Shown here: positions 42,651 through 52,153 of the stretch, piece by piece
How the letters are laid out: every line of letters starts with the position of its first letter
Numbering within the stretch: the first letter of the stretch is position 1
Origin: CAMYOC01 sp963704875
GTDB lineage: Bacteria; Pseudomonadota; Gammaproteobacteria; Steroidobacterales; XN24
NCBI GenBank assembly: GCA_963704875.1
Contig: CAVPIA010000008.1
Span: 62,001-126,000, forward strand
DNA length: 64,000 bases
Reading direction: 5' to 3'
The notes under the pieces: generated by a model
Database searches by the model: none
What the model was told of the DNA's origin: nothing
What the model saw: the letters and a program-made list of their open reading frames with translations, nothing else
Program-made: the position numbers and the translations under genes

Positions 42651-43718
42651 CTAACGCGTTTTCGCCAGACCCACCGCCGCCGCCAGAGTCAACAGCAACA
42701 CCGGCGCCCAGGCGGACAGCAGCGGCGACACGTCGTAGACGGCAGCACTGTTGGCCAGCGCCCCGGTTGCCAGGAAATAAGTGACGCCGATCAGCACCCC
42801 CACCACCATGCGCACCCCGTTGCCGCCGCTGCGCAGAGGGCCAAACACGAACGGCAGCGCCAACAACGCCATCGGTATCACCGCGACGGTATTGGCCAAA
42901 CGTGACCACAACGCGAGTTCGTAGCGGTCCGCATCAAGCTGATTCGCACGCAAATAGTCGATGTATTCGATCAGATTTGGCATCGACAGCCGGCTTGGCT
43001 CGACGATGGATCCCTCCAGTATTTCAGACGCCAGCTTTGTCTTCAGGACTCGCGGCGCAGCCTCCTCGACCGTGGCCAGTTCTCCATCCACCCGGGTGGC
43101 TACATAGTCATCCAGCCGCCAGCTATCTGCCTCCAGCTTCTGAGCGCTTCTGGCATAGCCGATGGTGCGCAGGCGACCGGCATCGTCAAATTCAAAATCG
43201 TAGACCCCGGCCAGGCTGGTCGGTCCCTGCACCTGGAGAATGTTCAGAATACGTGGCCCATCGCGTAGCCAGGTGCCAGCCAGGCGGCTGGTGCCGGGTT
43301 CATCCTGTTTCAGTTCGGCTTTGTACTCGCGCTTGAACCGCTCTGCTGGCGGTCCCATGACTTCGCCCAGGATTCCCGCGACGACCGCCAGAATGCAGCC
43401 GGTCGCAAGCATCGTTCCAGCCAGACGCAAGCGGCTGACCCCGGCTGCGCGGATCACGATAAGCTCGCTGCGATTGGCGAGCGCGCCCAGCCCGAGCATG
43501 GCACCCAGCAGGACGGCCATCGGAAAGATATCGAAGGCATTGGTTGGCCAGGTCAGGACCACAACCAATATCGCGTCGATGAACTCGAATCGACCGACAC
43601 CGACATCCTCGAGCTGCGCAGCCAGATTGACAAACCCGATCAGCGCAAGAAGTACCAGCATCACGATCAGTGCGGCGCGGGCAATTGCGGCGAAGAGATA
43701 ACGATCGAGCAGATTCAT
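42651..43718 (-). CDS. lptG: LPS export permease LptG
   Basis: A 355-residue inner-membrane subunit of the LptB2FG complex, which extracts LPS and sends it to the LptC-A-D bridge. It has six membrane helices and a periplasmic beta-jellyroll (about residues 125-265). The start ATG at 43718 overlaps the lptF stop (ATGA); the longer frame lies inside lptF. As usual, lptB is elsewhere. Confidence 0.94.
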   Translation of the reverse strand: MNLLDRYLFAAIARAALIVMLVLLALIGFVNLAAQLEDVGVGRFEFIDAILVVVLTWPTNAFDIFPMAVLLGAMLGLGALANRSELIVIRAAGVSRLRLAGTMLATGCILAVVAGILGEVMGPPAERFKREYKAELKQDEPGTSRLAGTWLRDGPRILNILQVQGPTSLAGVYDFEFDDAGRLRTIGYARSAQKLEADSWRLDDYVATRVDGELATVEEAAPRVLKTKLASEILEGSIVEPSRLSMPNLIEYIDYLRANQLDADRYELALWSRLANTVAVIPMALLALPFVFGPLRSGGNGVRMVVGVLIGVTYFLATGALANSAAVYDVSPLLSAWAPVLLLTLAAAVGLAKTR

Positions 43719-44806
43719 GAGCCAGCCCGGCCGCGGCGCCATGGCCAGCTTCGGTTTTGTGCAGTCAGCATTGTGCCGGCAAGCAGCACCGGCAATAGAT
43801 GCACCCACCAGATTCCCATCCAGCCGGGCACTGAACCACGCTCCAGCAGAGTCCGTCCTACACCAAGCAGGTTGCTGTAAATCAGGTAGAACAGTATCGC
43901 CAGACCCAGCCTGGCAAAGCGGCTGTCGCGGCGACTGCTGCGCGCGACCGGCACGGCCAGCACCAGCAAAGCCAGCAGTGACACCGGGGCAGCGATGCGC
44001 CAGTGCAGTTCCGCGAGGTCCTCCGCATCGCCGGTACCGATCAACTCCTCGGTCGGCTGCATCTCCCGGTTGTCAGGATCAATCGCCAACGGTGGCAACA
44101 GGATCGGGATGCCGTGCTCTGCAAAGTCAATGAAGTAGAAATCCAGCGTCCCGGGTACGCCGACAAAACGGCGGCCCTGATAGAGCACGATTTCACGCCT
44201 GCTGCCATCGGCTGACACACTTTGTCGTCCGCTGTCCGCGACTACCACCTCTACCCGCTCGCCATCACGAAGCTGGATGAATACATCCCTCAACAACCCG
44301 TCGGCATCTGCGGAACGTGCATAGAACACCAGATTCCCGTCTGCGGTACTGCGAAAGCGTCCTGGCTCGACCGGCGCCACCTGCAGCTGTCGCTGGGCTT
44401 CGAGTTTGAGCAGATGGATCCGATAATTGACCCAGGGGCTGATCTGAAACGCCAGCAATGCTGCAAGCGCTGCCAGGCACAAGCCTACCCAGCCCAGCGG
44501 TTTGTATAGATTCAGCGGGCCTACCCCGCATGCGCCAAGCGCAGCCATCTCGCTGTGTTGATACATGCGGCCGAGGGCGAGCACGACTGAAAAAAACAAT
44601 GCCAGCGGCAGCAGCAGGGTCAGATACTCGAGCGACGTCAGACCCAGTAGCTGAAACACCTGCTCTTTGGGCAGGCGGTCTGCCGCTGCCCTCGCGAGCA
44701 CCCGTGTGAACTGGTTACCAACCAGGATCAGCAACAACACAAGCGTCACGCCACTGGCCGTACCAACGACCTCACGGATGACATAACGATTGATGATCCC
44801 AGCCAC
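43715..44806 (-). CDS. lptF: LPS export permease LptF
   Basis: A 363-residue partner of LptG, starting MAGIINRYVIREV as in the family. Helices lie near 15-35, 55-75 and 100-120, followed by a periplasmic domain to about 265, then three more helices. Divergent from pepA across a 202-base region (44807-45008) in which I see no further gene. Confidence 0.94.
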   Translation of the reverse strand: MAGIINRYVIREVVGTASGVTLVLLLILVGNQFTRVLARAAADRLPKEQVFQLLGLTSLEYLTLLLPLALFFSVVLALGRMYQHSEMAALGACGVGPLNLYKPLGWVGLCLAALAALLAFQISPWVNYRIHLLKLEAQRQLQVAPVEPGRFRSTADGNLVFYARSADADGLLRDVFIQLRDGERVEVVVADSGRQSVSADGSRREIVLYQGRRFVGVPGTLDFYFIDFAEHGIPILLPPLAIDPDNREMQPTEELIGTGDAEDLAELHWRIAAPVSLLALLVLAVPVARSSRRDSRFARLGLAILFYLIYSNLLGVGRTLLERGSVPGWMGIWWVHLLPVLLAGTMLTAQNRSWPWRRGRAGS

Positions 44807-45008
44807 TACTCCCCACTCTACCGGCCTTAGCCATATATGGGATATTCGGATAGACTACCGCCCCTTGGCGGCGCCAGCGGGGACGCTGGCCAACCGGACA
44901 CCATGCGACCGGTCGCGATGTTCATGGTGCTAAGTTAATCCAGATTAGACAAGGCCTCAAACGGCGGGACCCCGATCTCCGCTCTGGTGCCAGGCAAAGG
45001 AGCAATAC

Positions 45009-46490
45009 ATGGATTTTTTTGTGCGCAGCGGAAAGCCGGAGAGCCTGAAGACCGGCTGCCTCGTGGCGGGCGTGTTTGAAGGTGGTGAACTGGACGAGCA
45101 CGGCAAGCACCTGGACAAGGCCAGCGATGGGTTTCTGCGTGAACTCGGCCGCCGCGGTGACCTGCCGGCGGAGCCCGGCCGCACATTGATGCTGAGCCAT
45201 CCCAGGGGCCTGGCGGCCCAGCGCCTGCTGCTGGTTGGCTGCGGCAAGAAATCTGCTTTCAACGCAAAGACGTTTCGCAAGGCAGTCACCGCCGCGACCC
45301 AGGCACTGGCCACAGTGGGCGCAGCGGACGCCGTCTTGCTGCTGGCGCCAGCCGGAGGCGATGCGTATATAACAGCCCGTCACGGAGGGGAAGCCGCGGC
45401 CTCTGCGCTATACCGCTTTGATCAGTTAAAGACCGGCAAGAAGAAACCGGCACCCAAACTCAAGCGACTCGGTCTGTTGGTCAAGACTGCCGCCCAGAAA
45501 CGTCACGCGACACGCGGCTTCGACCACGCCAGCGCTATCGCTGAGGGCAGTGCCGCAGCCCGCGAGCTGGCCAATCTGCCCGCGAACTACTGCACGCCCA
45601 GTCACCTGGCGAAGTTTGCGCGCCAGCTGGCCTCTGGCGACAAGTCCATGAAGGTGAAGATCCTTGATGAGGCTGACATGCGCAGGCTGAAGATGGGCGC
45701 TTTGCTTTCGGTTACCGCCGGCGCGGTGGAACCGGCAAAACTAATCGTGCTGGAGTATCGGGGAGCCGGCAAGGACGCGCCGGTCGCGCTGGTAGGCAAG
45801 GGCGTGACATTTGATACCGGCGGCATCTGCTTGAAGCCACCGCCCGGCATGGACGAGATGAAATTCGATATGGGTGGCGCTGCGGGCGTGCTCGGCACGA
45901 TGACCGCCATCGCCCGTCTGCGCCCCGCGATCAACGTCGTGGCGATTGTCCCGGCCTGCGAAAACATGCCTTCGGGCACCGCAACCCGTCCCGGCGATGT
46001 CGTGCGCAGCATGTCCGGCAAGAGCATCGAGATCCTGAATACAGATGCCGAGGGGCGGCTGATCCTGTGCGATGCGCTCACCTACGCCCGGCGCTACAAG
46101 CCAGCCGCAATCATTGATGTTGCCACCCTGACCGGCGCATGCGTGATCGCGCTGGGTCACCACCTGACGGGTCTGATGTCGAAGGATGACAAACTCGCCG
46201 CCGAGCTCCTGGATGCCGGCCTGCAGGCTGAAGACCGCGCCTGGCGTATGCCGGTGGACGAAGACTACAACCAGGAATTGCGCAGCAATTTTGCCGATTT
46301 CGCGAATGTCGCGGGGCGCGAAGGCGGCGCGGTGACGGCAGCGTGTTTCCTCTCCCGGTTCACTGAAGGCAGCTCCTGGGCGCATCTGGATATCGCCGGC
46401 ACTGCGTGGCGCTCGGGTCACGCCAAGGGCGCCACCGGCAGACCGGTTGGCCTATTGGTGCAGTTCCTGCTCGGCCGCGCGGCCGCCTAA
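45009..46490 (+). CDS. pepA: leucyl aminopeptidase
   Basis: Cytosolic M17 aminopeptidase (PepA), 493 residues, which removes N-terminal residues and in E. coli also acts in DNA recombination and regulation. The C-terminal catalytic domain shows VGKGVTFDTGGICLKP and the signature NTDAEGRLILCDAL (about 343-356), containing metal ligands. An AAAGGAG site precedes the ATG. It is followed by holC and valS, the usual order. Confidence 0.97.
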   Translation: MDFFVRSGKPESLKTGCLVAGVFEGGELDEHGKHLDKASDGFLRELGRRGDLPAEPGRTLMLSHPRGLAAQRLLLVGCGKKSAFNAKTFRKAVTAATQALATVGAADAVLLLAPAGGDAYITARHGGEAAASALYRFDQLKTGKKKPAPKLKRLGLLVKTAAQKRHATRGFDHASAIAEGSAAARELANLPANYCTPSHLAKFARQLASGDKSMKVKILDEADMRRLKMGALLSVTAGAVEPAKLIVLEYRGAGKDAPVALVGKGVTFDTGGICLKPPPGMDEMKFDMGGAAGVLGTMTAIARLRPAINVVAIVPACENMPSGTATRPGDVVRSMSGKSIEILNTDAEGRLILCDALTYARRYKPAAIIDVATLTGACVIALGHHLTGLMSKDDKLAAELLDAGLQAEDRAWRMPVDEDYNQELRSNFADFANVAGREGGAVTAACFLSRFTEGSSWAHLDIAGTAWRSGHAKGATGRPVGLLVQFLLGRAAA

Positions 46491-46503
46491 GCCACCGGAT
46501 CGA

Positions 46504-46941
46504 ATGACCCGGATCGATTTCTATGTATTGAGCCATGGTTCGGAGCACCAGCGCGCTGCATTTGCGTGTCGGCTGACAGAGAAAGCGCTGAAACTGGGGC
46601 ACGGAATCTATTTGCATACCGCCTCCGCGGCTGCAACGACGCGTCTTGACGAGATGCTATGGACCTTTCGCGACGGTAGCTTCCTGCCACACCTGCCAGC
46701 AACAGACGCGCCCGAGGCCGATCCCGCTGGCTGTACCCCCGTCCTGCTGGGACACGGTGAGGCGCCTGAGGACCATGCTGATCTGCTGATAAATCTGGCC
46801 GACCAGGTACCGCTGTTCTTCAGCCGATTTGAGCGCGTGGCGGAAATTGTTTCCGGCGAAAATGAGGACCGTGACCTGGCACGGGAACGCTACCGGTTCT
46901 ATCGTGACCGTGGCTATAGTCTCAAAACCCATAAAATCTGA
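46504..46941 (+). CDS. holC: DNA polymerase III subunit chi
   Basis: A 145-residue clamp-loader accessory protein that binds SSB. Motifs: RIDFYVLSHGSEHQRAAFACRLTEKAL at the N-terminus, LDEMLWTFRDGSFLPH (about 40-55) and the C-terminal RERYRFYRDRGYSLKTHK. The start ATG is 13 bases past the pepA stop. The longer frame from 46447 lies inside pepA. Confidence 0.94.
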   Translation: MTRIDFYVLSHGSEHQRAAFACRLTEKALKLGHGIYLHTASAAATTRLDEMLWTFRDGSFLPHLPATDAPEADPAGCTPVLLGHGEAPEDHADLLINLADQVPLFFSRFERVAEIVSGENEDRDLARERYRFYRDRGYSLKTHKI

Positions 46942-46950
46942 GGGACGATC

Positions 46951-47322
46951 ATGGGCCAAAGCGACGATCAGGGGCCGCCGCCGATCCCGATTCTCACGAA
47001 CACCGTTGAAGGTGACATAGAACACGCAGTACCGGTGTTGACCGGCACCCTGAGCGAGGAACCGGTGTCCGTGCCCGTAATGGGCGAACCGATCGCTGCC
47101 GAGCCGGAGGCGCCCGCCGCCCCGGGACTCAGTGAGGAACAGTTGCTGGCGTTGCGTTCGCGGCTGACCGTTCTTACCCGTGATCTGGCAGAGCGGCTGA
47201 TCGAGGAGACGCTCGTGGAGCTGGAAATGGCGCTGGTTGAAAAAGTCTCTGCGAGATTGCGCGACCAACTGCCTGAAATGCTTGAGCTGGCGCTTCGCGA
47301 CCACCTCGCCTCACCGGATTGA
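46951..47322 (+). CDS. small conserved-position protein between holC and valS, unknown
   Basis: A 123-residue acidic protein. The N-terminal half is Pro/Glu-rich and probably disordered (IPILTNTVEGD, then PEAPAAPG). The C-terminal half is one long amphipathic helix (about 60-120). GAGGGA precedes the ATG. A small ORF in this place is common, sometimes called DUF2486-like; I cannot assign a function. Possibly a partner of HolC or of the replisome, inferred only from neighbours. Confidence 0.7.
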   Translation: MGQSDDQGPPPIPILTNTVEGDIEHAVPVLTGTLSEEPVSVPVMGEPIAAEPEAPAAPGLSEEQLLALRSRLTVLTRDLAERLIEETLVELEMALVEKVSARLRDQLPEMLELALRDHLASPD

Positions 47323-47348
47323 ATCCACCAGCGGCGATCCCACTCCGT

Positions 47349-47354
47349 TATAAT
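47349..47354 (+). promoter_or_regulatory. candidate -10 element upstream of valS
   Basis: A perfect TATAAT preceded by CCGT, 35 bases before the valS ATG and followed by GC-rich sequence. No good -35 is found at normal spacing (a TTGAAT lies 24 bases upstream), so it may be a separate weak valS promoter. Confidence 0.35.
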
Positions 47355-47388
47355 CGCTCGCCGGCGATCGTTGGTGGAAAGGACCCTG

Positions 47389-50160
47389 ATGGATAAGAGC
47401 TACAAGCCGGAAGACATCGAGCAACGGCTCTATGCGTTTTGGGAACAGCAGGAGTGCTTCTCCGCCGGTGGTGAGGGGCCGGCGTACTGCATCATGATCC
47501 CGCCGCCGAATGTCACCGGGACCCTGCACATGGGACACGCTTTCCAGGACACGATCATGGATAGCCTGACCCGTCTCCACCGGATGCGGGGTTTTGACAC
47601 CCTGTGGCAACCCGGAACCGATCATGCAGGCATCGCCACACAGATGGTGGTGGAACGGCAGCTTGAGGCGGCAGGCAAAAGCCGGACCGGTATCGGCCGT
47701 GATGCCTTTGTGGAAGAAGTCTGGCGCTGGAAGAGTCATTCCGGAGGTCAGATCCAGCAACAATTGCGCCGTCTGGGCGCATCCGTGGACTGGTCGCGCG
47801 AGCGCTTCACGATGGATGAAGGCCTCTCGCACGCGGTGACCGAAGTTTTCGTCAAACTCTATCAGGAGGGATTGATATATCGCGGTAAACGGCTGGTCAA
47901 CTGGGATCCCGTTTTGCACACCGCAGTCTCCGATCTGGAGGTCCTGTCGGAGGAAGAGAACGGACATCTGTGGCATTTCCGCTATCCACTGGCCGAAGGC
48001 GACCAGTCGCTGGTGGTCGCCACGACCCGGCCTGAGACGATGCTCGGCGATACCGCAGTTGCGGTCCACCCGGAGGATCCGCGCTACCAGGACCTGATCG
48101 GGAAGCACGTGCGCCTGCCGCTGGTGGAGCGGCTTATCCCGATTATTGCCGATGAATATGTGGATCCGGAATTCGGCAGCGGCTGCGTCAAGATCACCCC
48201 TGCCCATGACTTCAACGATTATGAGATCGGTGAGCGGCACGGGCTGGAGAAGATCAACATCCTCGATATCGATGCGTGTCTGAATGACGCGGTGCCCGAG
48301 ATTTACCGCGGCCTGGATCGATTCGTCGCCAGAGAGCGGGTGGTCACAGATCTGCAGGCGCTGGGCCTGCTGGAAAAGGTCGAGGACCACAAGCTGATGG
48401 TGCCCAGGGGCGATCGCAGCGGCGCCGTGGTCGAGCCCTACCTGACCGATCAGTGGTACGTCGACATCAAGCCGCTGGCCAAACCGGCGATTGAGGCTGT
48501 TCAGGACGGGCGCGTGCGTTTTGTCCCGGAGAACTGGTCGAAAACGTATTTCGAATGGATGAATAACATCCAGGACTGGTGCATCAGCCGGCAATTGTGG
48601 TGGGGTCACAGGATTCCGGCCTGGTATGGCGACGACGGCGAGATCTACGTTGCCCGCGATGAACAGGCGGCAAACCAGCTCGCCCGTGAGCGAACCGGTC
48701 GCGAGGTGCAGCTCAACCAGGATGAAGACGTGCTCGACACCTGGTTTTCCTCTGCGTTGTGGCCGTTCTCTACACTTGGCTGGCCGGAACAGACCCCAGA
48801 GCTGGATCGCTATTATCCAAGCAGCGTGCTGGTCACCGGATTCGACATCATTTTCTTCTGGATTGCCCGGATGATCATGATGGGACAGAAGTTCATGGGT
48901 GATGTGCCGTTCCGGGAAGTCTACATTCACGGCCTGATCCGGGATCAGGACGGCAACAAGATGTCGAAATCCAAGGGCAACGTGCTTGACCCGCTGGATC
49001 TGATCGAAGGCATCGAGCTGGAGCCGCTGGTTGAAAAACGCACCAGCAGCATGATGCAGCCGCATCTGCGCAAGCGGGTGGAGAAAGCGACACGCAAACA
49101 GTTCCCGGACGGCATTCCGGCATTCGGCACTGACGCGCTGCGCTTTACCTTTGCCGCGCTTGCCACCAACGGCCGGGATATCCGTTTCGACCTCGGCCGG
49201 GTCGAGGGTTACAGAAATTTCTGCAACAAGATCTGGAATGCGGCCCGCTATGTGCTGATGAACACCGACGGCGAGGACTGCGGACCGGACGGAGAAATGA
49301 CCCTGAGTCTGGCCGACCGCTGGATCCGCTCCCGCCTGGCACGCACTGCCGCCGAGGTCGAGGAAGCATTTGGCAACTATCGGCTCGATCTCGCGGCACG
49401 CGCCTTGTATGAGTTCACCTGGAACGAATTCTGCGACTGGTATCTGGAGCTGTCGAAACCCATCCTTCAGTCTGACGACAGCACTGCGGCCGAGCGGCGC
49501 GCCACCCGGCGTACGCTGGTCGAGGTGTTGGAGGGCTTGCTGCGATTGCTGCATCCGATCATGCCGTTTATCACCGAAGAGATCTGGCAGCGCGTTGCGC
49601 CGCTGGCCGGCGTCTCCGGTGTCACCATCATGCGGCAGCCTTACCCGATCAGCGACAAACAGGCCATCGACGAGACTGCCGAACTCGAACTGGACTGGAT
49701 CAAGGGCTTCGTGCTCGGCATCCGCCAGATACGCGGCGAGATGAATATATCTCCGGGTCGCGAATTGCCGGTGTTGTTGCAGGATGCCAGCGAAACCGAC
49801 CGCCATCTCGCCGGACTTCACGGTCGGTTCTTGCTGCGCATGGTACGCATAGCGGAGATTCGACCGCTCGCTGATGGCGAGACAGCGCCACCGGCCGCCG
49901 CTGTGCTGCTGGGGAATATGCGTATCCTGGTACCTATGGAGGGCGTCATCGATGTGGACGCCGAACTGGACCGGTTACAGCGGCAGCGCGACAAGCTGGT
50001 AGCGGATCTTGGTAAAGCGGAAAAGAAACTGTCTAATCAGAATTTTGTGAACAATGCACCCGCGGATGTGGTCGAAAAGGAACGGCAACGTCTGCAGGAA
50101 TTTGGCAGCGCCATAGGCAAAATCGACGAACAACTCGAAGTCATGCGCAGCCTGGCCTGA
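47389..50160 (+). CDS. valS: valyl-tRNA synthetase
   Basis: Class I synthetase that charges tRNA-Val, 923 residues. HIGH-type motif PPPNVTGTLHMGHAF near 40-54, a CP1 editing domain (about 190-330) with TTRPETMLGDTAV, the KMSKS signature NKMSKSKGNV near 523-532, and the C-terminal coiled coil (about 860-920) starting LDRLQRQRDKL. The start MDKSYKP has GGAAAGGA just upstream. Complete and of normal length. Confidence 0.98.
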   Translation: MDKSYKPEDIEQRLYAFWEQQECFSAGGEGPAYCIMIPPPNVTGTLHMGHAFQDTIMDSLTRLHRMRGFDTLWQPGTDHAGIATQMVVERQLEAAGKSRTGIGRDAFVEEVWRWKSHSGGQIQQQLRRLGASVDWSRERFTMDEGLSHAVTEVFVKLYQEGLIYRGKRLVNWDPVLHTAVSDLEVLSEEENGHLWHFRYPLAEGDQSLVVATTRPETMLGDTAVAVHPEDPRYQDLIGKHVRLPLVERLIPIIADEYVDPEFGSGCVKITPAHDFNDYEIGERHGLEKINILDIDACLNDAVPEIYRGLDRFVARERVVTDLQALGLLEKVEDHKLMVPRGDRSGAVVEPYLTDQWYVDIKPLAKPAIEAVQDGRVRFVPENWSKTYFEWMNNIQDWCISRQLWWGHRIPAWYGDDGEIYVARDEQAANQLARERTGREVQLNQDEDVLDTWFSSALWPFSTLGWPEQTPELDRYYPSSVLVTGFDIIFFWIARMIMMGQKFMGDVPFREVYIHGLIRDQDGNKMSKSKGNVLDPLDLIEGIELEPLVEKRTSSMMQPHLRKRVEKATRKQFPDGIPAFGTDALRFTFAALATNGRDIRFDLGRVEGYRNFCNKIWNAARYVLMNTDGEDCGPDGEMTLSLADRWIRSRLARTAAEVEEAFGNYRLDLAARALYEFTWNEFCDWYLELSKPILQSDDSTAAERRATRRTLVEVLEGLLRLLHPIMPFITEEIWQRVAPLAGVSGVTIMRQPYPISDKQAIDETAELELDWIKGFVLGIRQIRGEMNISPGRELPVLLQDASETDRHLAGLHGRFLLRMVRIAEIRPLADGETAPPAAAVLLGNMRILVPMEGVIDVDAELDRLQRQRDKLVADLGKAEKKLSNQNFVNNAPADVVEKERQRLQEFGSAIGKIDEQLEVMRSLA

Positions 50161-50177
50161 ATTCGACGGGGATCCGG

Positions 50178-51143
50178 ATGCAAACCAGCGACGTCAAATC
50201 TCTACGCAGCACTCAGTTCAAGGATGACCTCCTGCTCATCGACCGTGCGCTGGAGGATCTGAACAAGATCATCCTCGGCAAGGTGATCCAGGTCCGGCTT
50301 GCGGTTGCCTGTCTGCTGGCCGGCGGACACCTGTTGATAGAGGATATTCCCGGTGTCGGCAAGACGACACTGGCGCACGCGCTGGCGCGGATCCTGGGCC
50401 TTTCCTATCAGCGGATCCAGTTCACCAGCGATCTGTTACCGGCAGATATAACCGGGGTCTCGGTATACGATCGCGAGCGCAATGATTTCCGCTTTCATCC
50501 CGGGCCGGTGTTTTCGCAACTTGTGCTGGCCGACGAAGTGAATCGCGCCACACCAAAAACCCAGAGTGCGCTGCTCGAGGCGATGGAGGAAGGCCAGGTG
50601 TCGGCCGATGGCGAGACTCTGCCTTTGCCACAACCCTTCTTTGTCGTCGCGACCCAGAATCCGACCTATCAGATTGGTACCTTCCCCTTGCCGGAATCCC
50701 AGCTTGACCGCTTCCTGATGCGGATTCGCCTTGGTTACCCTGGGCCGGGTCTGGAGCGGGAGTTGCTCAAGGGAGAAGATCGACGCAAATTGCTGCTGGC
50801 GACCGATCCTGTCGCCAATGGAGATATCCTGCTCCGGCTGCGCACTCATGTCGATCAGGTGTTCACATCCGAGGCCTTGCTGGACTATGTGCAGGCACTG
50901 GTTCGTCATACCCGCGAAGACCCCGACTTCGAAGTCGGGCTATCGCCGCGCGCGGCGCTCTCCTTGCTCCGCGCGGCTCAGGCCTGGGCGATGATGCATC
51001 GTCGCAACGCAGTGCTTCCGGAAGACATACAGGCGGTGTTACCCGCGGTGGTTGGTCATCGATTGAAACCCCGCCAGGAACTGACCCTGCGTGACACGGA
51101 AATGCTGGGTGAGCAGTTGCTGGAGGCTGTCCCGGTTCCCTGA
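50178..51143 (+). CDS. MoxR-type AAA+ ATPase
   Basis: A 321-residue MoxR-family ATPase, thought to be a chaperone for assembling or activating protein complexes. Walker A is GVGKTTLAHALA near 60, Walker B LVLADEVNRATPKTQSALLEAME near 118, sensor ATQNP near 160 and the FLMRIRLGYPG arginine region. CGGGGA precedes the ATG. It is first in a MoxR-DUF58-transglutaminase operon; its stop overlaps the next start by one base (TGATG). Confidence 0.94.
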   Translation: MQTSDVKSLRSTQFKDDLLLIDRALEDLNKIILGKVIQVRLAVACLLAGGHLLIEDIPGVGKTTLAHALARILGLSYQRIQFTSDLLPADITGVSVYDRERNDFRFHPGPVFSQLVLADEVNRATPKTQSALLEAMEEGQVSADGETLPLPQPFFVVATQNPTYQIGTFPLPESQLDRFLMRIRLGYPGPGLERELLKGEDRRKLLLATDPVANGDILLRLRTHVDQVFTSEALLDYVQALVRHTREDPDFEVGLSPRAALSLLRAAQAWAMMHRRNAVLPEDIQAVLPAVVGHRLKPRQELTLRDTEMLGEQLLEAVPVP

Positions 51144-52153
51144 TGAAGAAGTGGCTGGCGCTGATGCAGGCTCCGGCGCGCTTTGCAAGGAGCGCGGTGC
51201 GGGAATGGGCCTTGAGACGTCAGGGCATGGACCCGAGTCCGGTCACTCTGCATCGGCGACGAATCTATATCATTCCCTCCGGCCTCGGCGTCGGTTTCGG
51301 CCTGATCCTGTTTGCGATGCTTATGGCATCGATGAACTACAACAGCAGCATGGGGTTCTCGCTGACCTTTCTGCTCGCTTCTCTGGGTCTGGTCGCGATG
51401 CATTGGTGTCACCAGAACCTGGCCGGTCTGATCATCCGCAACGTGTGCCTGCGACCGGCATTTTCCGGAGAAGATGCGGAGCTGGAACTGTGTCTGGAAA
51501 ACGTATCGAGGAATCCCCGATACGAGTTGATTGTCGGCTATGACGGCCAGACCGCTGCACCAGTCGACCTTGATCCAGCCCAGACCGCCGTGGTCAAGCT
51601 ACCGGTAAGCACAAGCGTCCGCGGTCGTTTGCGAATTAGCCGCATCAATCTGACTACCGGGTTCCCGTTTGGCCTGTTCCGCTGCTGGACCTGGTTGCAT
51701 CCCGACGTGTTCGGAATCGTCTATCCGCGTCCGGTCGACCGTGGCGACGGCCCTCCACCTGTCAACACAGACACCGGCGGAGCGCAGGATGATCAGCGCG
51801 GAGAGGAAGATTTCGCCGGTCTGCGCAGCTTCCGTCCGGGCGATTCGCCACGCCACGTGGCGTGGAAAGCAGCAGCCAAAGAAGGCGAACTGCTGGTTAA
51901 ACAATTCGCCGGCACCGACGTGACTACCCATTGGCTGGACTGGGACATGCTGGACGGACTGGATCCGGAGCAGAGATTGTCGCGGCTGACCCGCTGGATA
52001 GTAGACGCACACTTTGAGGGACACGCCTACGGCCTGCGGCTTCCGGGGAGCGAATTTCCGCCAGCTATCAGCGCGGGTCACCGGCACCACTGTCTCAGTG
52101 CGCTGGCATTGTATGTGCCGGCCAGCAGTCAATCGGCGCGCGCCAATGATTAG
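51143..52153 (+). CDS. DUF58-domain protein
   Basis: A 336-residue protein. Two membrane helices lie near residues 42-85 (GLGVGFGLILFAMLMASM and GFSLTFLLASLGLVAMHWC), followed by a beta-rich region and the DUF58 segment with GEEDFAGLRSFRPGDSPRHVAWKAAAKEGELLVKQ split over about 215-250. DUF58 proteins occur with MoxR ATPases and transglutaminases. The gene overlaps both neighbours. Its exact role is unknown. Confidence 0.92.
   Translation: MKKWLALMQAPARFARSAVREWALRRQGMDPSPVTLHRRRIYIIPSGLGVGFGLILFAMLMASMNYNSSMGFSLTFLLASLGLVAMHWCHQNLAGLIIRNVCLRPAFSGEDAELELCLENVSRNPRYELIVGYDGQTAAPVDLDPAQTAVVKLPVSTSVRGRLRISRINLTTGFPFGLFRCWTWLHPDVFGIVYPRPVDRGDGPPPVNTDTGGAQDDQRGEEDFAGLRSFRPGDSPRHVAWKAAAKEGELLVKQFAGTDVTTHWLDWDMLDGLDPEQRLSRLTRWIVDAHFEGHAYGLRLPGSEFPPAISAGHRHHCLSALALYVPASSQSARAND

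Noticed and set aside
47311..49821. 836-residue open frame antisense to valS
   Set aside because: It mirrors valS codons on the other strand; valS has all family motifs. High-GC genes often leave long antisense frames.
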